Positions 55,171-64,000 of a stretch of DNA of 64,000 nt are shown here, piece after piece. The stretch's first letter is position 1. Every line of letters starts with the position of its first letter. A program made the translations under genes and the position numbers. Under the pieces are notes generated by a model, which searched no databases, was not told where the DNA came from, and saw only the letters and a list, made by a program, of their open reading frames with translations. Source of the stretch: Thermosynechococcus sp. M98_K2018_005 (GTDB lineage: Bacteria; Cyanobacteriota; Cyanobacteriia; Thermosynechococcales; Thermosynechococcaceae); NCBI RefSeq assembly GCF_015295825.1, contig NZ_DVEH01000021.1, forward strand, positions 1 to 64,000. The letters are read 5' to 3'.

Positions 55171-56472
55171 ATGAATCCTGCACTCTCCCAGATTGGCCAG
55201 CAAATGTCCCAACTGACGGGAGTTCGGGCAATCATGAAGGATATTATCGAGACGTTGCGCCTGAATCGCGGTCAAGACCTGATTAACCTGAGTGCAGGTA
55301 ATCCTCTCATTCTTCCTGAGGTGGAGCAACTGTGGCGCGACTGTACCCAGGAGCTAATGGCCAGCCCAGAATTTGGCCAAGTGGTCTGCCGCTACGGCAC
55401 AAGCCAAGGGTATGAACCGCTAATTGCTGCTGTTGTCGATGATTTTAATCGCCGCTATGGTTTGAACCTGACGGAGCGCAATGTCCTGGTCACCCCCGGC
55501 AGTCAGGCCATCTACTTCTTTGCCGCCAATGCTTTTGGGGGCTTTAGCGCCAACGGTGAATTAAAGAAAGTTGTTCTCCCCTTGAGTCCAGAATATACCG
55601 GCTACGGTGGCGTCAGCCTCACCCCTGGTACCGTTGTTGCCTATCGTCCGCGCCTTGAGATGTTTGAAGCGGATCACACCTTTAAGTATCGTCCCGACTT
55701 TCAACAACTCCACATTGATGAGACGACTGGATGCGTCATCTTCTCCCGCCCCTGCAATCCGACGGGGAATGTGCTCACGGATGTTGAGGTGCGGCAAATT
55801 GCTGATCTCGCTGTCCCCTATGGCGTTCCAGTTTTGATTGATGCTGCCTATGGGCCACCCTATCCCAGTTTGAACTTTACGGAACTCGCACCCGTTTTTG
55901 GCGGCAATATTGTCCACTGCCTCAGCCTCTCAAAGGCAGGACTACCAGGGGAACGGGTGGGGATTGCCATTGGCGATCGCGAGATCTTGAGTGTTCTCGA
56001 AGCCTTTCAAACCAATGCCTGTATTCATGCCTCCCGCTACGGTCAGGCGATCGCGGCATTAGCCATTGCCAATGGTGCCCTAGCCGAAGTATCCGTCAAT
56101 GTCATTCGTCCCTTCTATCAGCGCAAGTTTACAGTTCTCGAAGAAACCTTGCGAACTGCTTTGCCCAATGACCTTCCTTGGTTTTTGCATCGCGGTGAGG
56201 GGGCGATTTTCGCGTGGCTGTGGCTACGGGACTTACCCATGACAGACTGGGAATTATATCAACACCTGAAGCGAGCAGGGGTGATTGTGGTTCCCGGCAG
56301 TTCCTTTTTCCCCGGCTTGACCGAGCCGTGGCGCCACAAACAGGAGTGCCTGCGTATTAGCCTCACTGCCAGTGATGAGGAAATTGCCCTTGGTATGCAA
56401 CGACTGGCTGCCACTATTACACAGGTCTATCAAGAATCCCCTAGCCGCTCCTATTCAGATGTCCTTGCTTAG
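55171..56472 (+). CDS. avtA: Valine-pyruvate aminotransferase (AvtA type)
   Basis: A 433-residue class I/II PLP aminotransferase. Seen are LINLSAGNPLILPEVE near the N terminus, the CRYGTSQGYEPLI substrate loop, SRPCNPTGNVLTD, the PLP lysine in CLSLSKAGLPGERVGIAIG, and a C-terminal RISLTASDEEI. The whole protein resembles AvtA, which interconverts valine and alanine keto acids. Substrate preference is inferred from family only. I take the ATG at 55171 over a TTG at 55165. Confidence 0.88.
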   Translation: MNPALSQIGQQMSQLTGVRAIMKDIIETLRLNRGQDLINLSAGNPLILPEVEQLWRDCTQELMASPEFGQVVCRYGTSQGYEPLIAAVVDDFNRRYGLNLTERNVLVTPGSQAIYFFAANAFGGFSANGELKKVVLPLSPEYTGYGGVSLTPGTVVAYRPRLEMFEADHTFKYRPDFQQLHIDETTGCVIFSRPCNPTGNVLTDVEVRQIADLAVPYGVPVLIDAAYGPPYPSLNFTELAPVFGGNIVHCLSLSKAGLPGERVGIAIGDREILSVLEAFQTNACIHASRYGQAIAALAIANGALAEVSVNVIRPFYQRKFTVLEETLRTALPNDLPWFLHRGEGAIFAWLWLRDLPMTDWELYQHLKRAGVIVVPGSSFFPGLTEPWRHKQECLRISLTASDEEIALGMQRLAATITQVYQESPSRSYSDVLA

Positions 56473-56497
56473 GTGCTAACCGGTCTCCCCTTTTTCA

Positions 56498-56662
56498 ATG
56501 CGTCGTGACTCCCTGTTTGCGCAGTTACCCGAAGCGCTCTTTGACCTATTGGGAATAGACTATCCCATGGGTTACCGCTTTGACTCTGTGGACCTCAAAC
56601 AAACCGCCTTTCGCATTGATGGCGTCTTGAGACTTTGGCGGCGGCACTCCTGCGACCCTTGA
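56498..56662 (+). pseudogene. Truncated DUF2887 (Rpn/PD-(D/E)XK-like) gene remnant
   Basis: ATG at 56498 opens 54 codons, MRRDSLFAQLPEALFDLLG and then YRFDSVDLKQTAFRIDGVL, which match the N terminus of the DUF2887 family of transposase-related nuclease-like proteins common in cyanobacteria. Full members have about 200-300 residues. Here the match stops after about 45 residues, and the frame ends at 56662. In another frame LEDLRSWLRNLE follows from about 56657, perhaps the far C-terminal part, which would mean an internal deletion. It lies between avtA and hemA. Confidence 0.7.
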
Positions 56663-56792
56663 AGACCTGAGGAGTTGGCTCAGGAATCTCGAGAATCCTC
56701 CTTTAGTAAAGACTTGCAAACAAGCGTGAAGGAAGCTCAAGAATCCTGATACAACAATTGATGGAGTTGCAGCCGAACGTCAACCGATTCCT

Positions 56793-58073
56793 ATGAATAT
56801 TGCTGTCATTGGCTTGAGTCACAAAACCGCCCCTGTGGATGTGCGCGAAAAATTGAGTGTGCCAGAGGATGTGCGGGAGCGGGCACTGCAACATCTGTGC
56901 GGCTACGCCCATATTCAGGAAGCGACCATCCTTAGCACCTGTAACCGCTTAGAAATTTACATTGTTACCAGTGACACTGAGGTGGGCGTGCGGGAAGTGC
57001 ATCAGTTTCTCAGTGAATGGAGTCATATTCCCCTGCCCCAACTGCGTCCCTACCTCTTTATCCTGCTACATCAGGATGCGGTGATGCACCTCATGCGGGT
57101 GGCCTCGGGTCTGGATAGCTTGGTGATTGGCGAGGGGCAAATTCTCTCCCAAGTGAAACGCTGTCATCAGTTGGGACAGCAGTACAAGTCCATTGGTTCC
57201 ATTCTCAATCGCCTCTTTACGGGGGCGATCGCTGCCGGTAAACGGGTACGCACAGAAACGAGTATTGGGACAGGAGCGGTCTCCATTAGCTCAGCGGCGG
57301 TGGAACTCGCCGACCTGCGGCTGCAAAATCTCCAGAACTGCCGCATTGCCATTGTCGGTGCGGGAAAAATGTCCCGCTTGGTGGTGCAACACCTGATTGC
57401 CCGCGGGGTGAAGGAGATGAGCATTATCAACCGCTCCTTAGAACGGGCACAGGAACTGGCGCAGCAGTTTCCCGAAGTACGCTTTGAACTCTTTACGATG
57501 ACGGATCTACTGCCGATTGTTGCAGCAATGGATTTGGTCTTTACCGGCACAGCAGCGACACAACCCCTCTTGGATCGGGAGAATTTAGGGTCGGTGCTCA
57601 CCGGCGATCGCCCCCTATCAATCATTGATATTTCCGTGCCTCGCAATGTCCATGCGAATGTGACGGAATTGGCCTCCGTACAACTGTTTAATGTGGATGA
57701 TCTCGAAGCAGTTGTCGCCCAAAACCAAGAGGCGCGACGCCAACTGGCTCAAGAAGCTGAGGGTATCCTTGAGGAAGAATTAGAGACCTTTTTGGCTTGG
57801 TGGCACGCCCTAGAAACGATTCCAACCATCCGCAGTCTGCGCCAAAAAATGGAAGCGATCCGTACCCAAGAGCTGGAAAAAGCTCTCTCCCGCCTAGGCA
57901 GTGAGTTTGGTGATAAGCACCAAGGGGTCATTGAAGCAATGACGCGCACGATTATTAACAAGATTCTCCATGATCCAACCGTGCAACTGCAATCACAGCG
58001 GGATTTAGAAAGTCGTCAACGCGCCATGCAGACCCTCCAAGACTTGTTTAATCTCGAACCCATTGAAGCCTAG
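56793..58073 (+). CDS. hemA: Glutamyl-tRNA reductase
   Basis: Makes glutamate-1-semialdehyde from Glu-tRNA, the first step to haem and chlorophyll. The 426-residue protein opens [20 protein letters not shown], carries the catalytic Cys in [15 protein letters not shown], the [15 protein letters not shown] segment, the NADPH site [15 protein letters not shown], and a C-terminal dimerisation helix. Its control is usually strict, but nothing regulatory is visible in the 130 nt upstream, which hold the tail of a gene remnant. yraN follows after 5 nt. Confidence 0.97.
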   Translation: MNIAVIGLSHKTAPVDVREKLSVPEDVRERALQHLCGYAHIQEATILSTCNRLEIYIVTSDTEVGVREVHQFLSEWSHIPLPQLRPYLFILLHQDAVMHLMRVASGLDSLVIGEGQILSQVKRCHQLGQQYKSIGSILNRLFTGAIAAGKRVRTETSIGTGAVSISSAAVELADLRLQNLQNCRIAIVGAGKMSRLVVQHLIARGVKEMSIINRSLERAQELAQQFPEVRFELFTMTDLLPIVAAMDLVFTGTAATQPLLDRENLGSVLTGDRPLSIIDISVPRNVHANVTELASVQLFNVDDLEAVVAQNQEARRQLAQEAEGILEEELETFLAWWHALETIPTIRSLRQKMEAIRTQELEKALSRLGSEFGDKHQGVIEAMTRTIINKILHDPTVQLQSQRDLESRQRAMQTLQDLFNLEPIEA

Positions 58074-58078
58074 CGCCT

Positions 58079-58453
58079 ATGCGCCACGTGGGCGATCGCG
58101 GGGAAGCGGTAGTTGTCGCGTGGCTACAAACCCAGCAGTGTCAAATTTTGGCTCAGAACTGGTCCTGCCCTTGGGGTGAGCTGGATATTGTTGCCTGTGA
58201 TCCGCGGGGAGTGGTGCTTTTTGTCGAAGTGAAAACCCGCTGTCCCCACAACTGGGATGATGATGGCCTCGGCGCGATTTCCCCCAGCAAGCAACGCAAA
58301 CTCATTTTGGCAGCCCAAGCCTTCCTAGAACGTCAGCCCCAGTGGCAGGATCATCCCTGTCGCTTTGATGTGGCCTTGGTGCGATACCAAGCAGGTACCT
58401 GTCGGCTGCATCAATACTTAGAGCACGCATTTACACTCGACGCCACTGATTGA
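58079..58453 (+). CDS. YraN/UPF0102 endonuclease-fold protein
   Basis: A 124-residue protein of the UPF0102 family with a restriction-endonuclease-like fold. The conserved RGEAVVVAWLQTQQCQILAQNW, GELDIVACDPRGVVLFVEVKTR (Asp and Glu-x-Lys as a possible metal site) and PSKQRKLILAAQAFL are all present. The role is unknown, probably DNA-related. It follows hemA by 5 nt and ends 5 nt from the convergent mscS-type gene. Confidence 0.9.
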   Translation: MRHVGDRGEAVVVAWLQTQQCQILAQNWSCPWGELDIVACDPRGVVLFVEVKTRCPHNWDDDGLGAISPSKQRKLILAAQAFLERQPQWQDHPCRFDVALVRYQAGTCRLHQYLEHAFTLDATD

Positions 58454-58458
58454 ACACT

Positions 58459-59880
58459 TTACCAACTCAGGAGTTTTTGCAGGCGATCGCGAATCCAGTT
58501 AATCGGCCGACTTTGATCCGACTCTTGGCGACTCAGTTGCTGCAGCTCCTGTTGATGTTGCGCCAGCACATCCTGACGGCGGGCGATCGCCACCGCAATA
58601 TCATCAGCAAGGGAAGGGTGTTCTTTTAGCAACTGCTCAAATCTCTCCCGTGGTAGGACAAACAAGACCGTATCCGTCATTGCCATCATCGTTGCTGGGC
58701 AGGCCACCCCCAGCATCAGCGGTAGTTCACCAAAGTGCTCCCCCGGATTAAACGTCATCATTGGCTTGAGTTCACCATTCTCCTCATAGACCGCCGCCAT
58801 TTGCCCCTGCAATACAATGTAGAAGTTACTGATTGCCTCCTGAGCACGGAACAAAATTTCCTTCGCTGTCAAGTGCTTGCGGTAGCCCGATTCGATAAGA
58901 AAGCGTAATTGCAAATCATTCATACACTGAAAATAGCTCACCTGCTGAAGCAGTGACTTTAAGGAGGGCGTTGCCGGTGCCAAGGGCATCCCTAGGGTTT
59001 CCTCACTGAGGGGAGAGAGCGCTGGCGCAGTGCGGATCCAGATGTCCCGTTGCGGGAAAGGAATCGAGATATTGTGCTGCCGAAAGTAATAATCAATCTT
59101 GAAATTGAGACTGCTCTTGATGAACACTCGCCGCTCAATGGCATCTGTCCATACCCAAAGTTCAAACTTAAGGGCAGAATCCCCAAATTCACGGAAAATC
59201 ACTCGAGGGGCTGGCTCCCTGAGGACATCTGGTTCAGAATGCGCAATATTGAGCAAGACTTCCGTCACCAAAACTGGATCTGTCCCATAGGCCACTCCAA
59301 TGGGAATATCAATACGACCGCGATGGGTTTCATAGTACCAATTCAGCACTGGACTATCGGCAAGGTAGGTATTAGGTACTACCACATTTGAACCGTTAAA
59401 AGTTTGAATCACCGTGGCCCGCATTGAGACTTCCTGCACGTAGCCACTGATGTTTTCAATTTCCACAAAGTCGCCGACACGCACTTTGCGCTCAATTAGG
59501 AGCGTCAGGCCACTGATGAGATTGCGGGTGACATCCTGCAAACCAAAACCAATCCCCACCCCCAAGCCACCAATAATCACCGCTAGGGAATCGAGATTAA
59601 TCCCCACTGCTTGCAAAACAATAATGTAGCCCAGTGCCCCCCCAGCACCGCTAATCACAGTGGAAATGGCCTCGCGATTGCCTAAGTCTAAGCCAAGGCG
59701 CGGTAGGAGTTGATTTTTCAGCACCCCCTTGAAAAAGCGCGCTAGAATGGCCACGAGAATGAGCAACAGCACCACTTGAAACAACCAACGCAGGGAAATA
59801 GTTTCCCGCCCAAGGCGAAACAAAGGTGCATCGACAATATTAATGAACGATGACCACAGTTCAATGACTTGAGATGGCAT
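58459..59880 (-). CDS. MscS-family mechanosensitive channel with C-terminal cyclic-nucleotide-binding domain
   Basis: A 473-residue membrane protein. It has membrane helices at about 28-48, 70-95 and 97-120, the pore-lining MscS helix (VIIGGLGVGIGFGLQDVTRNLISGL), then the cytoplasmic beta domain (VRVGDFVEIENISGYVQEVSMRAT). The C-terminal domain (about 320-450) is a cNMP-binding fold with FNPGEHFGELPLMLG and a CPATMMAMTDT core. Binding of cAMP or cGMP would link channel gating to second messengers (inference). The ATG at 59880 has GGAGA upstream. Confidence 0.92.
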   Translation of the reverse strand: MPSQVIELWSSFINIVDAPLFRLGRETISLRWLFQVVLLLILVAILARFFKGVLKNQLLPRLGLDLGNREAISTVISGAGGALGYIIVLQAVGINLDSLAVIIGGLGVGIGFGLQDVTRNLISGLTLLIERKVRVGDFVEIENISGYVQEVSMRATVIQTFNGSNVVVPNTYLADSPVLNWYYETHRGRIDIPIGVAYGTDPVLVTEVLLNIAHSEPDVLREPAPRVIFREFGDSALKFELWVWTDAIERRVFIKSSLNFKIDYYFRQHNISIPFPQRDIWIRTAPALSPLSEETLGMPLAPATPSLKSLLQQVSYFQCMNDLQLRFLIESGYRKHLTAKEILFRAQEAISNFYIVLQGQMAAVYEENGELKPMMTFNPGEHFGELPLMLGVACPATMMAMTDTVLFVLPRERFEQLLKEHPSLADDIAVAIARRQDVLAQHQQELQQLSRQESDQSRPINWIRDRLQKLLSW

Positions 59881-60008
59881 TCTCCACAGTCTCCTCAGGG
59901 GTTCACAAACTTAGACAGTGCCTAAGCTAACCCCCTCACTTTAGCAGGGGGCGATCGTCAACAAGGAGCTTTCTCGCGCCATTAAGTGGCGATTTGTCAT
60001 TTTGGTCA

Positions 60009-60308
60009 TCAAAGGCTTGGGTGGAGCATATCCCACAATAGCCAAAGGGCGATCGCCAGTAGACTACTGCCCGTCAACGTTTGTAATCGTTGTTCTGAGA
60101 GGTACTGTGATAGCCAGCGACCAATCAATACCCCAATCAAACTGGTGGTTACTAAGGCCAAAGCTGCTCCCAAAAACACAAGCCAAGGGGAGGCAGCGCG
60201 GGCAGCCATGAAAAATACAGCAATTTGAGTTTTATCGGCAAATTCAGCCAAAAAAACGGTTAAAAACGCAACCCCGAACTCTCGCCATGGCAACGCACGC
60301 TTAATCAC
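60009..60308 (-). CDS. Half-size GDT1/TMEM165 (UPF0016) transporter protein
   Basis: A 99-residue protein with three membrane helices and a single signature EFADKTQIAV, where most members have E-x-G-D-K/R. The family moves Mn2+ or Ca2+ in exchange for protons, and full proteins have two such halves. With one half only, it must form dimers or pair with another half protein encoded elsewhere. The start is a GTG at 60308, 10 nt after the stop of the small basic gene. It is followed after 128 nt by the mscS-type gene. Confidence 0.85.
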   Translation of the reverse strand: MIKRALPWREFGVAFLTVFLAEFADKTQIAVFFMAARAASPWLVFLGAALALVTTSLIGVLIGRWLSQYLSEQRLQTLTGSSLLAIALWLLWDMLHPSL

Positions 60309-60318
60309 CGACTGCCCT

Positions 60319-60483
60319 CTAGGCGTCCGTCATTTCCTCAACTGTCTCGGTGGTCTTCGTTTCTGGGCGATTCTCCGTATTTAGACGGCGGCTGTAGCGA
60401 CCCGAAGAACGCTTGCGAAACTTGCGAGCATAGGCTTGGTTACGAAGAGCTTTTTCTTTCTTAGGATTGCGGCGTTTGGCCAT
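60319..60483 (-). CDS. Small Lys/Arg-rich protein of 54 residues
   Basis: The ATG at 60483 opens MAKRRNPKKEKALRNQAYAR and then KFRKRSSGRYSRRL, followed by an acidic tail ending ETVEEMTDA. It is strongly basic at the N terminus and polar throughout, like ribosome-associated small proteins, but I do not recognise it with certainty. AGGT lies 8 nt before the start. Its stop is 10 nt from the GTG of the GDT1-like gene, so they are probably cotranscribed. Confidence 0.75.
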   Translation of the reverse strand: MAKRRNPKKEKALRNQAYARKFRKRSSGRYSRRLNTENRPETKTTETVEEMTDA

Positions 60484-60610
60484 GCTTACCTCAATGGTGG
60501 GGTGGTCTCAGCACTCAACAAAAATTAAAGACAGAAACCTTATTCTATCGGAATTTTTCCCCTAGCACAAGAAGCCTGTGATTGAAAAACTGTGACCATA
60601 CCACATCACA

Positions 60611-60645
60611 AAAATGAGAAACCCCCTAAGCTTTCACCTAGGGGG
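60611..60645 (-). terminator. Rho-independent terminator after dnaK
   Basis: On the minus strand CCCCCTA pairs with TAGGGGG (7 bp, 10-nt loop), followed by TTTCTCATTTTT. It is 43 nt after the dnaK stop. Confidence 0.8.
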
Positions 60646-60687
60646 AGGAGGAGTCTTGTTCTGGCAGAAAGTTGCCAATGGGCGGGA

Positions 60688-62610
60688 CTATTTAGTTTCC
60701 GAGAACTCGGCGTCAATCACTTCGTCATCACTGCCACTACCACTGCTACCGCTGCTGCTGGAGCCAGTTCCATCACTGGACCGAGCACTTTGATAGACAC
60801 TGGAGCCGACGCTGTAGAGGGTTTGTTGCAGATCCTGCATCAGCGATTTCACCCGTTCAAAGTCAATCGACTCAATGGGTTTCTTCTCAGCTTCAGTGCC
60901 GATTTCTGAGCGCAGGTTGGCAATGAGGGAAGTGAGACGGTCTTTATCGCTGGTGGAGACTTTATCCCCCAACTCACTCAACTGTTTCTCCGCTTGATAG
61001 CAGAGTTGCTCCGCCTGGTTCTTCGTCTCAATTTTCTCGCGTTTGGCTTTATCGGCAGCGGCATTCATTTCCGCTTCGCGCACCATGCGTTCCACTTCAT
61101 CCTTAGGCAGCGTTGAGGCGCCCGTGATGCTAATGGACTGCTGTTTGCCGGTGCCTTTGTCGCGAGCGGTCACGTTGAGGATACCGTTGGCATCAATATC
61201 AAACGTGACTTCGATTTGGGGCACGCCACGTGGTGCCGGGGGGATGCCATCCAAACGGAAGGTACCGAGGCTCTTGTTGTCGGCGGCCATTTCCCGCTCC
61301 CCTTGCAGAACGTGGATCTCCACATTGGTTTGACCGTCAACGGCGGTGGAGAAGACCTCGGATTTTTTGGTTGGGATCGTGGTGTTGCGGGGAATAATTT
61401 TCGTCATTACGCCACCCAGGGTTTCCACCCCCAAGGACAGCGGTGTGACATCGAGGAGAAGAATGTCTTTCACTTCCCCTGCCAGCACCCCAGCTTGAAT
61501 AGCAGCACCCACAGCCACAACCTCATCGGGGTTCACACTCTGGTTGGGGTCTTTGCCCAATAGCCGTTTGACCAGCTCTTGGATGGCAGGAATGCGGGTG
61601 GAACCGCCGACGAGTACCACTTCATCAATCTGATCTTTGCTGAGTTTGGCATCCCTGAGGGCTTGCTCGACGGGTACGCGACAACGATCAATCAGATCAG
61701 AGCAGAGTTCCTCAAATTTAGCGCGGGTGAGCGTCATGTCAAGGTGCTTAGGCCCATCCTGCGTTGCGGTAATGAAGGGCAGGTTGATTTCCGTTTGCAT
61801 GACGCTGGAAAGTTCGATTTTGGCTTTTTCTGCCGCTTCCGTGAGCCGTTGCAGTGCTTGTCTGTCTTTGCGCAGGTCAATGCCTTCTTGGGCACGGAAG
61901 GACTCAGCCAAGTAGTCCACAATTTTCTTGTCGAAGTCGTCACCGCCCAAGTGGGTGTCCCCAGAGGTGGCGAGCACTTCAAAAACGCCATCCCCCACTT
62001 CAAGGATGGACACGTCAAAGGTGCCACCGCCAAGGTCAAAGACGAGGATGGTTTCATTGGCTTTTTTATCTAGGCCATAGGCCAAGGAGGCGGCGGTGGG
62101 TTCGTTGATGATCCGCAGTACTTCCAGACCGGCAATTTTGCCAGCATCTTTGGTGGCTTGGCGCTGCGAGTCGTTGAAATAGGCAGGTACGGTAATCACC
62201 GCTTGGGTGACTTCCTCGCCAAGGTATTTGCTGGCGTCTTCTTTGAGTTTGCGTAGGACTTGAGCAGAAATTTCTTCGGGGGCAAACTGTTTGCCAAGGG
62301 CGGGGCAATCTAGCTTGACGTTGCCATTGACGTTCAAAACTTTGTAGGAGACCTCGGTGGCTTCGTGGGTCACCTCATCAAAGCGACGGCCAATAAAGCG
62401 CTTCACAGAATAAAAGGTATTTTCGGGGTTCATCACTGCTTGCCGTTTGGCAATTTGACCCACGAGGCGATCGCCATTTTTGGTGTAGGCAACAACGGAG
62501 GGCGTTGTCCGAAACCCTTCAGCATTGGCAATAACCGTGGGCTTGCCCCCTTCCATGACGGCCACACAGGAGTTGGTGGTCCCCAGATCAATTCCGACAA
62601 CTTTTGCCAT
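60688..62610 (-). CDS. dnaK: Chaperone DnaK (Hsp70)
   Basis: A 640-residue Hsp70. The nucleotide-binding domain opens [19 protein letters not shown] and contains [17 protein letters not shown] and [12 protein letters not shown]. The substrate domain has the usual [18 protein letters not shown], and the C terminus ends in a Ser/Gly-rich stretch and DDEVIDAEF, the EEVD-like end of bacterial DnaK. This is the essential DnaK2-like type by its overall similarity (inference). No grpE or dnaJ is adjacent, and no CIRCE operator is visible upstream. Confidence 0.98.
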   Translation of the reverse strand: MAKVVGIDLGTTNSCVAVMEGGKPTVIANAEGFRTTPSVVAYTKNGDRLVGQIAKRQAVMNPENTFYSVKRFIGRRFDEVTHEATEVSYKVLNVNGNVKLDCPALGKQFAPEEISAQVLRKLKEDASKYLGEEVTQAVITVPAYFNDSQRQATKDAGKIAGLEVLRIINEPTAASLAYGLDKKANETILVFDLGGGTFDVSILEVGDGVFEVLATSGDTHLGGDDFDKKIVDYLAESFRAQEGIDLRKDRQALQRLTEAAEKAKIELSSVMQTEINLPFITATQDGPKHLDMTLTRAKFEELCSDLIDRCRVPVEQALRDAKLSKDQIDEVVLVGGSTRIPAIQELVKRLLGKDPNQSVNPDEVVAVGAAIQAGVLAGEVKDILLLDVTPLSLGVETLGGVMTKIIPRNTTIPTKKSEVFSTAVDGQTNVEIHVLQGEREMAADNKSLGTFRLDGIPPAPRGVPQIEVTFDIDANGILNVTARDKGTGKQQSISITGASTLPKDEVERMVREAEMNAAADKAKREKIETKNQAEQLCYQAEKQLSELGDKVSTSDKDRLTSLIANLRSEIGTEAEKKPIESIDFERVKSLMQDLQQTLYSVGSSVYQSARSSDGTGSSSSGSSGSGSDDEVIDAEFSETK

Positions 62611-62736
62611 AGCGACGAAAACTCCCTTTGCAGGCTAACTTCGATGCGGGGCACAGCACCCATATTGGGCTTAACCCTCTCTCCTTATCTATAGTGCGAT
62701 CGCTCCTGCCATGAGCAAAAGGGGGATTTACCGAAC

Positions 62737-63438
62737 CTAGAGCGGGGGGTGAATCGCGTAGGGCAAGGGATCCACTAAACCTAGTTCGGCAAAGGCCGCT
62801 AAACGCAAGCGACAGGCATCGCAGCGACCACAGGCCTGTTCGCCATCGCTGTAACAGGACCATGTTTTTTCCCAAGGAACGCCGTACTCATTCCCCAGAC
62901 GAATGATGTCTTTTTTGTGCAGTTCAATGAGGGGGGTGACAATTTCAATGGGCTGGCCTTCGCGCCCCTGCTTGGTGCCAAGGCGATAGACCTCCTGCAT
63001 CACAGCAATATAGTCAGGGCGACAGTCGGGATAGCCAGAGTAATCGAGGGCATTGACGCCAATATGAACGGTTTGCGCCCCTAGAGCTTCGGCATAGGCA
63101 AGGGCGACACCCAAGAAAATCGTATTGCGGGCGGGGACATAGGTAATGGGAATCTCTTGGCTCATGGTGGCCAGATCGCGATCGCGAGGCAAGTCAAGCG
63201 TTAAATCGGTCAAGGCGGAGCCGCCCCACAACTGCAAATTCAAGGAGACCATTTGATGCTGAATCACGCCGGCGGCGGTGGCAATGGCGATCGCTGCTTC
63301 TAATTCCCGCCGATGGCGCTGCCCATAGTCAAAGGAAAGGGCATAGCAAGCATAACCCAGTGCCTTGGCACGAAATAATACTGTGCTGGAGTCTAAGCCC
63401 CCTGAGAGCAACACGACGGCCTTTGGTGTCGTCATCAT
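62737..63438 (-). CDS. queC: 7-cyano-7-deazaguanine synthase QueC
   Basis: Turns 7-carboxy-7-deazaguanine into preQ0, using ATP and ammonia, for queuosine. The 233-residue protein has the PP-loop VVLLSGGLDSSTVLFRAKALG, the middle VPARNTIFLGVALAYAEALG, and the C-terminal zinc site CYSDGEQACGRCDACRLR with four Cys. ATG ATG at 63438 has AGGA upstream. It is divergent from the oxidoreductase at the window end. Confidence 0.96.
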   Translation of the reverse strand: MMTTPKAVVLLSGGLDSSTVLFRAKALGYACYALSFDYGQRHRRELEAAIAIATAAGVIQHQMVSLNLQLWGGSALTDLTLDLPRDRDLATMSQEIPITYVPARNTIFLGVALAYAEALGAQTVHIGVNALDYSGYPDCRPDYIAVMQEVYRLGTKQGREGQPIEIVTPLIELHKKDIIRLGNEYGVPWEKTWSCYSDGEQACGRCDACRLRLAAFAELGLVDPLPYAIHPPL

Positions 63439-63582
63439 ATCCTGTCTATGAAAAACTTTACATTTGGCAATGCTGTGGTAGCATCTTTCTGAAAATGTTC
63501 ATTCTGTGAGTTTTTATTTACGGCGGGCGATCGCCAACACCAAACCCTTCCCCGGTTGCGTAGAGGAGTGAAATAACTAGAC

Positions 63583-64000
63583 ATGAGTTCTGCCGTCCGT
63601 CCCCAGCCCGAGCCACTGCGCATTGGCGTCATCGGTGTTGGCAACATGGGTCAGCACCATACCCGTGTTTTGAGTTTACTCAAAGATGTCGAACTTGTGG
63701 GCATCTCTGATGTGAATCTGGAGCGGGGCATTGATACCGCCAGCAAATATCGGGTGAAATTTTTTGAAAACTATGTGGATTTGCTGCCCCACGTTGAGGC
63801 GGTGTGTATTGCCGTGCCCACCCGTCTCCACCATGAAGTGGGCATTACCTGCTTGCGCCACGGGGTACATGTCTTGGTGGAAAAACCCATTGCCGCCAGT
63901 ATTAGCGAAGCAGAATCCCTAGTCAACGCAGCAGCGGAGTGCCAGTGCATCCTCCAAGTCGGGCATATTGAGCGATTTAACCCGGCGTTTCAAGAACTGA
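63583..64000 (+). CDS. Gfo/Idh/MocA-family oxidoreductase (runs off the window)
   Basis: The first 139 residues of an NAD(P)-dependent sugar dehydrogenase or related enzyme. The Rossmann start is RIGVIGVGNMGQHHTRVL, then SDVNLERG, an AVCIAVPTRLHHEV segment and VLVEKPIAASISEAESLV with the EKP motif. The family includes UDP-GlcNAc 3-dehydrogenases and inositol dehydrogenases, and the substrate cannot be fixed from half the protein. The ATG at 63583 has GAGGAG ahead of it. That site matches ten bases of the Yfr1 complement (see findings). Confidence 0.9.
   Translation, partial: MSSAVRPQPEPLRIGVIGVGNMGQHHTRVLSLLKDVELVGISDVNLERGIDTASKYRVKFFENYVDLLPHVEAVCIAVPTRLHHEVGITCLRHGVHVLVEKPIAASISEAESLVNAAAECQCILQVGHIERFNPAFQEL

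Noticed and set aside
62611-62736. CIRCE operator before dnaK
   Set aside because: No TTAGCACTC/GAGTGCTAA inverted repeat is present. A TATAGA that could be a -10 is visible instead.

Overview
The window is a gene-dense piece of a cyanobacterial chromosome, most like a thermophilic unicellular form of the Thermosynechococcus type. The evidence is the octamer GCGATCGC (HIP1) about every 0.7 kb, a bicarbonate transporter with its PII-like partner (sbtA-sbtB), a high-light-inducible protein, the Rubisco chaperone Raf1, ClpR, solanesyl diphosphate synthase, DUF3084 and DUF3155 proteins, and the cyanobacterial small RNA Yfr1. I see no prophage, insertion sequence or CRISPR array. Nearly everything is core or envelope-related.

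Layout. 0.25-3.8 kb: a cellulose synthase with a PilZ domain and a membrane fusion protein. 3.9-8.6 kb: an outer-membrane operon bamA-lpxC-fabZ-lpxA-trmL. 8.7-23.7 kb: housekeeping and envelope genes (surE, xth, DUF3084, a Ca2+/H+ antiporter, a transglutaminase-like protein, Yfr1, DUF3155, an anion transporter coupled to a 57-residue ORF, an amidase, a heptose-kinase-like protein, glmM, metF). 23.7-27.9 kb: a lone ABC ATPase and a Wza/Wzc-type polysaccharide export pair. 27.9-34.6 kb: a probable operon lysA-cdaA-uppS-upp-thrB-raf1 preceded by a prohibitin. 34.7-40.3 kb: clpR, an LCP protein, sds, hli plus an ABC ATPase, and sdhB. 40.3-42.5 kb: a broken ynfA-type gene, sbtA-sbtB and tRNA-Gly(GCC). 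42.5-55.0 kb: one long minus-strand block running from a membrane fusion protein through pepA and rsmE into the str operon (rpsL, rpsG, fusA, tufA, rpsJ), then an M61 peptidase and uvrC. 55.2-64.0 kb: an aminotransferase, a DUF2887-like remnant, hemA, a YraN protein, an MscS channel with a cyclic-nucleotide domain, a half-size GDT1 protein, dnaK, queC and the start of a Gfo/Idh/MocA oxidoreductase.

The most interesting signal is a match between two distant places. The small RNA Yfr1 is on the minus strand at about 14986-15062. The exposed region between its two hairpins is perfectly complementary over 15 nt to the ribosome-binding region of glmM (21052-21066, ATG at 21074). This predicts that Yfr1 blocks translation of phosphoglucosamine mutase and so sets the supply of UDP-GlcNAc for peptidoglycan and lipid A. 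Weaker complementarity lies at the bamA start codon and at the Shine-Dalgarno site of the terminal oxidoreductase. Other notable points are a leader with competing stems before the anion transporter, a Wzc homologue without the P-loop lysine, an hli gene coupled to an ABC ATPase, a decayed ynfA gene, structured sequence before sbtA, and a recurring 4-bp interlock of stop codons between convergent genes.
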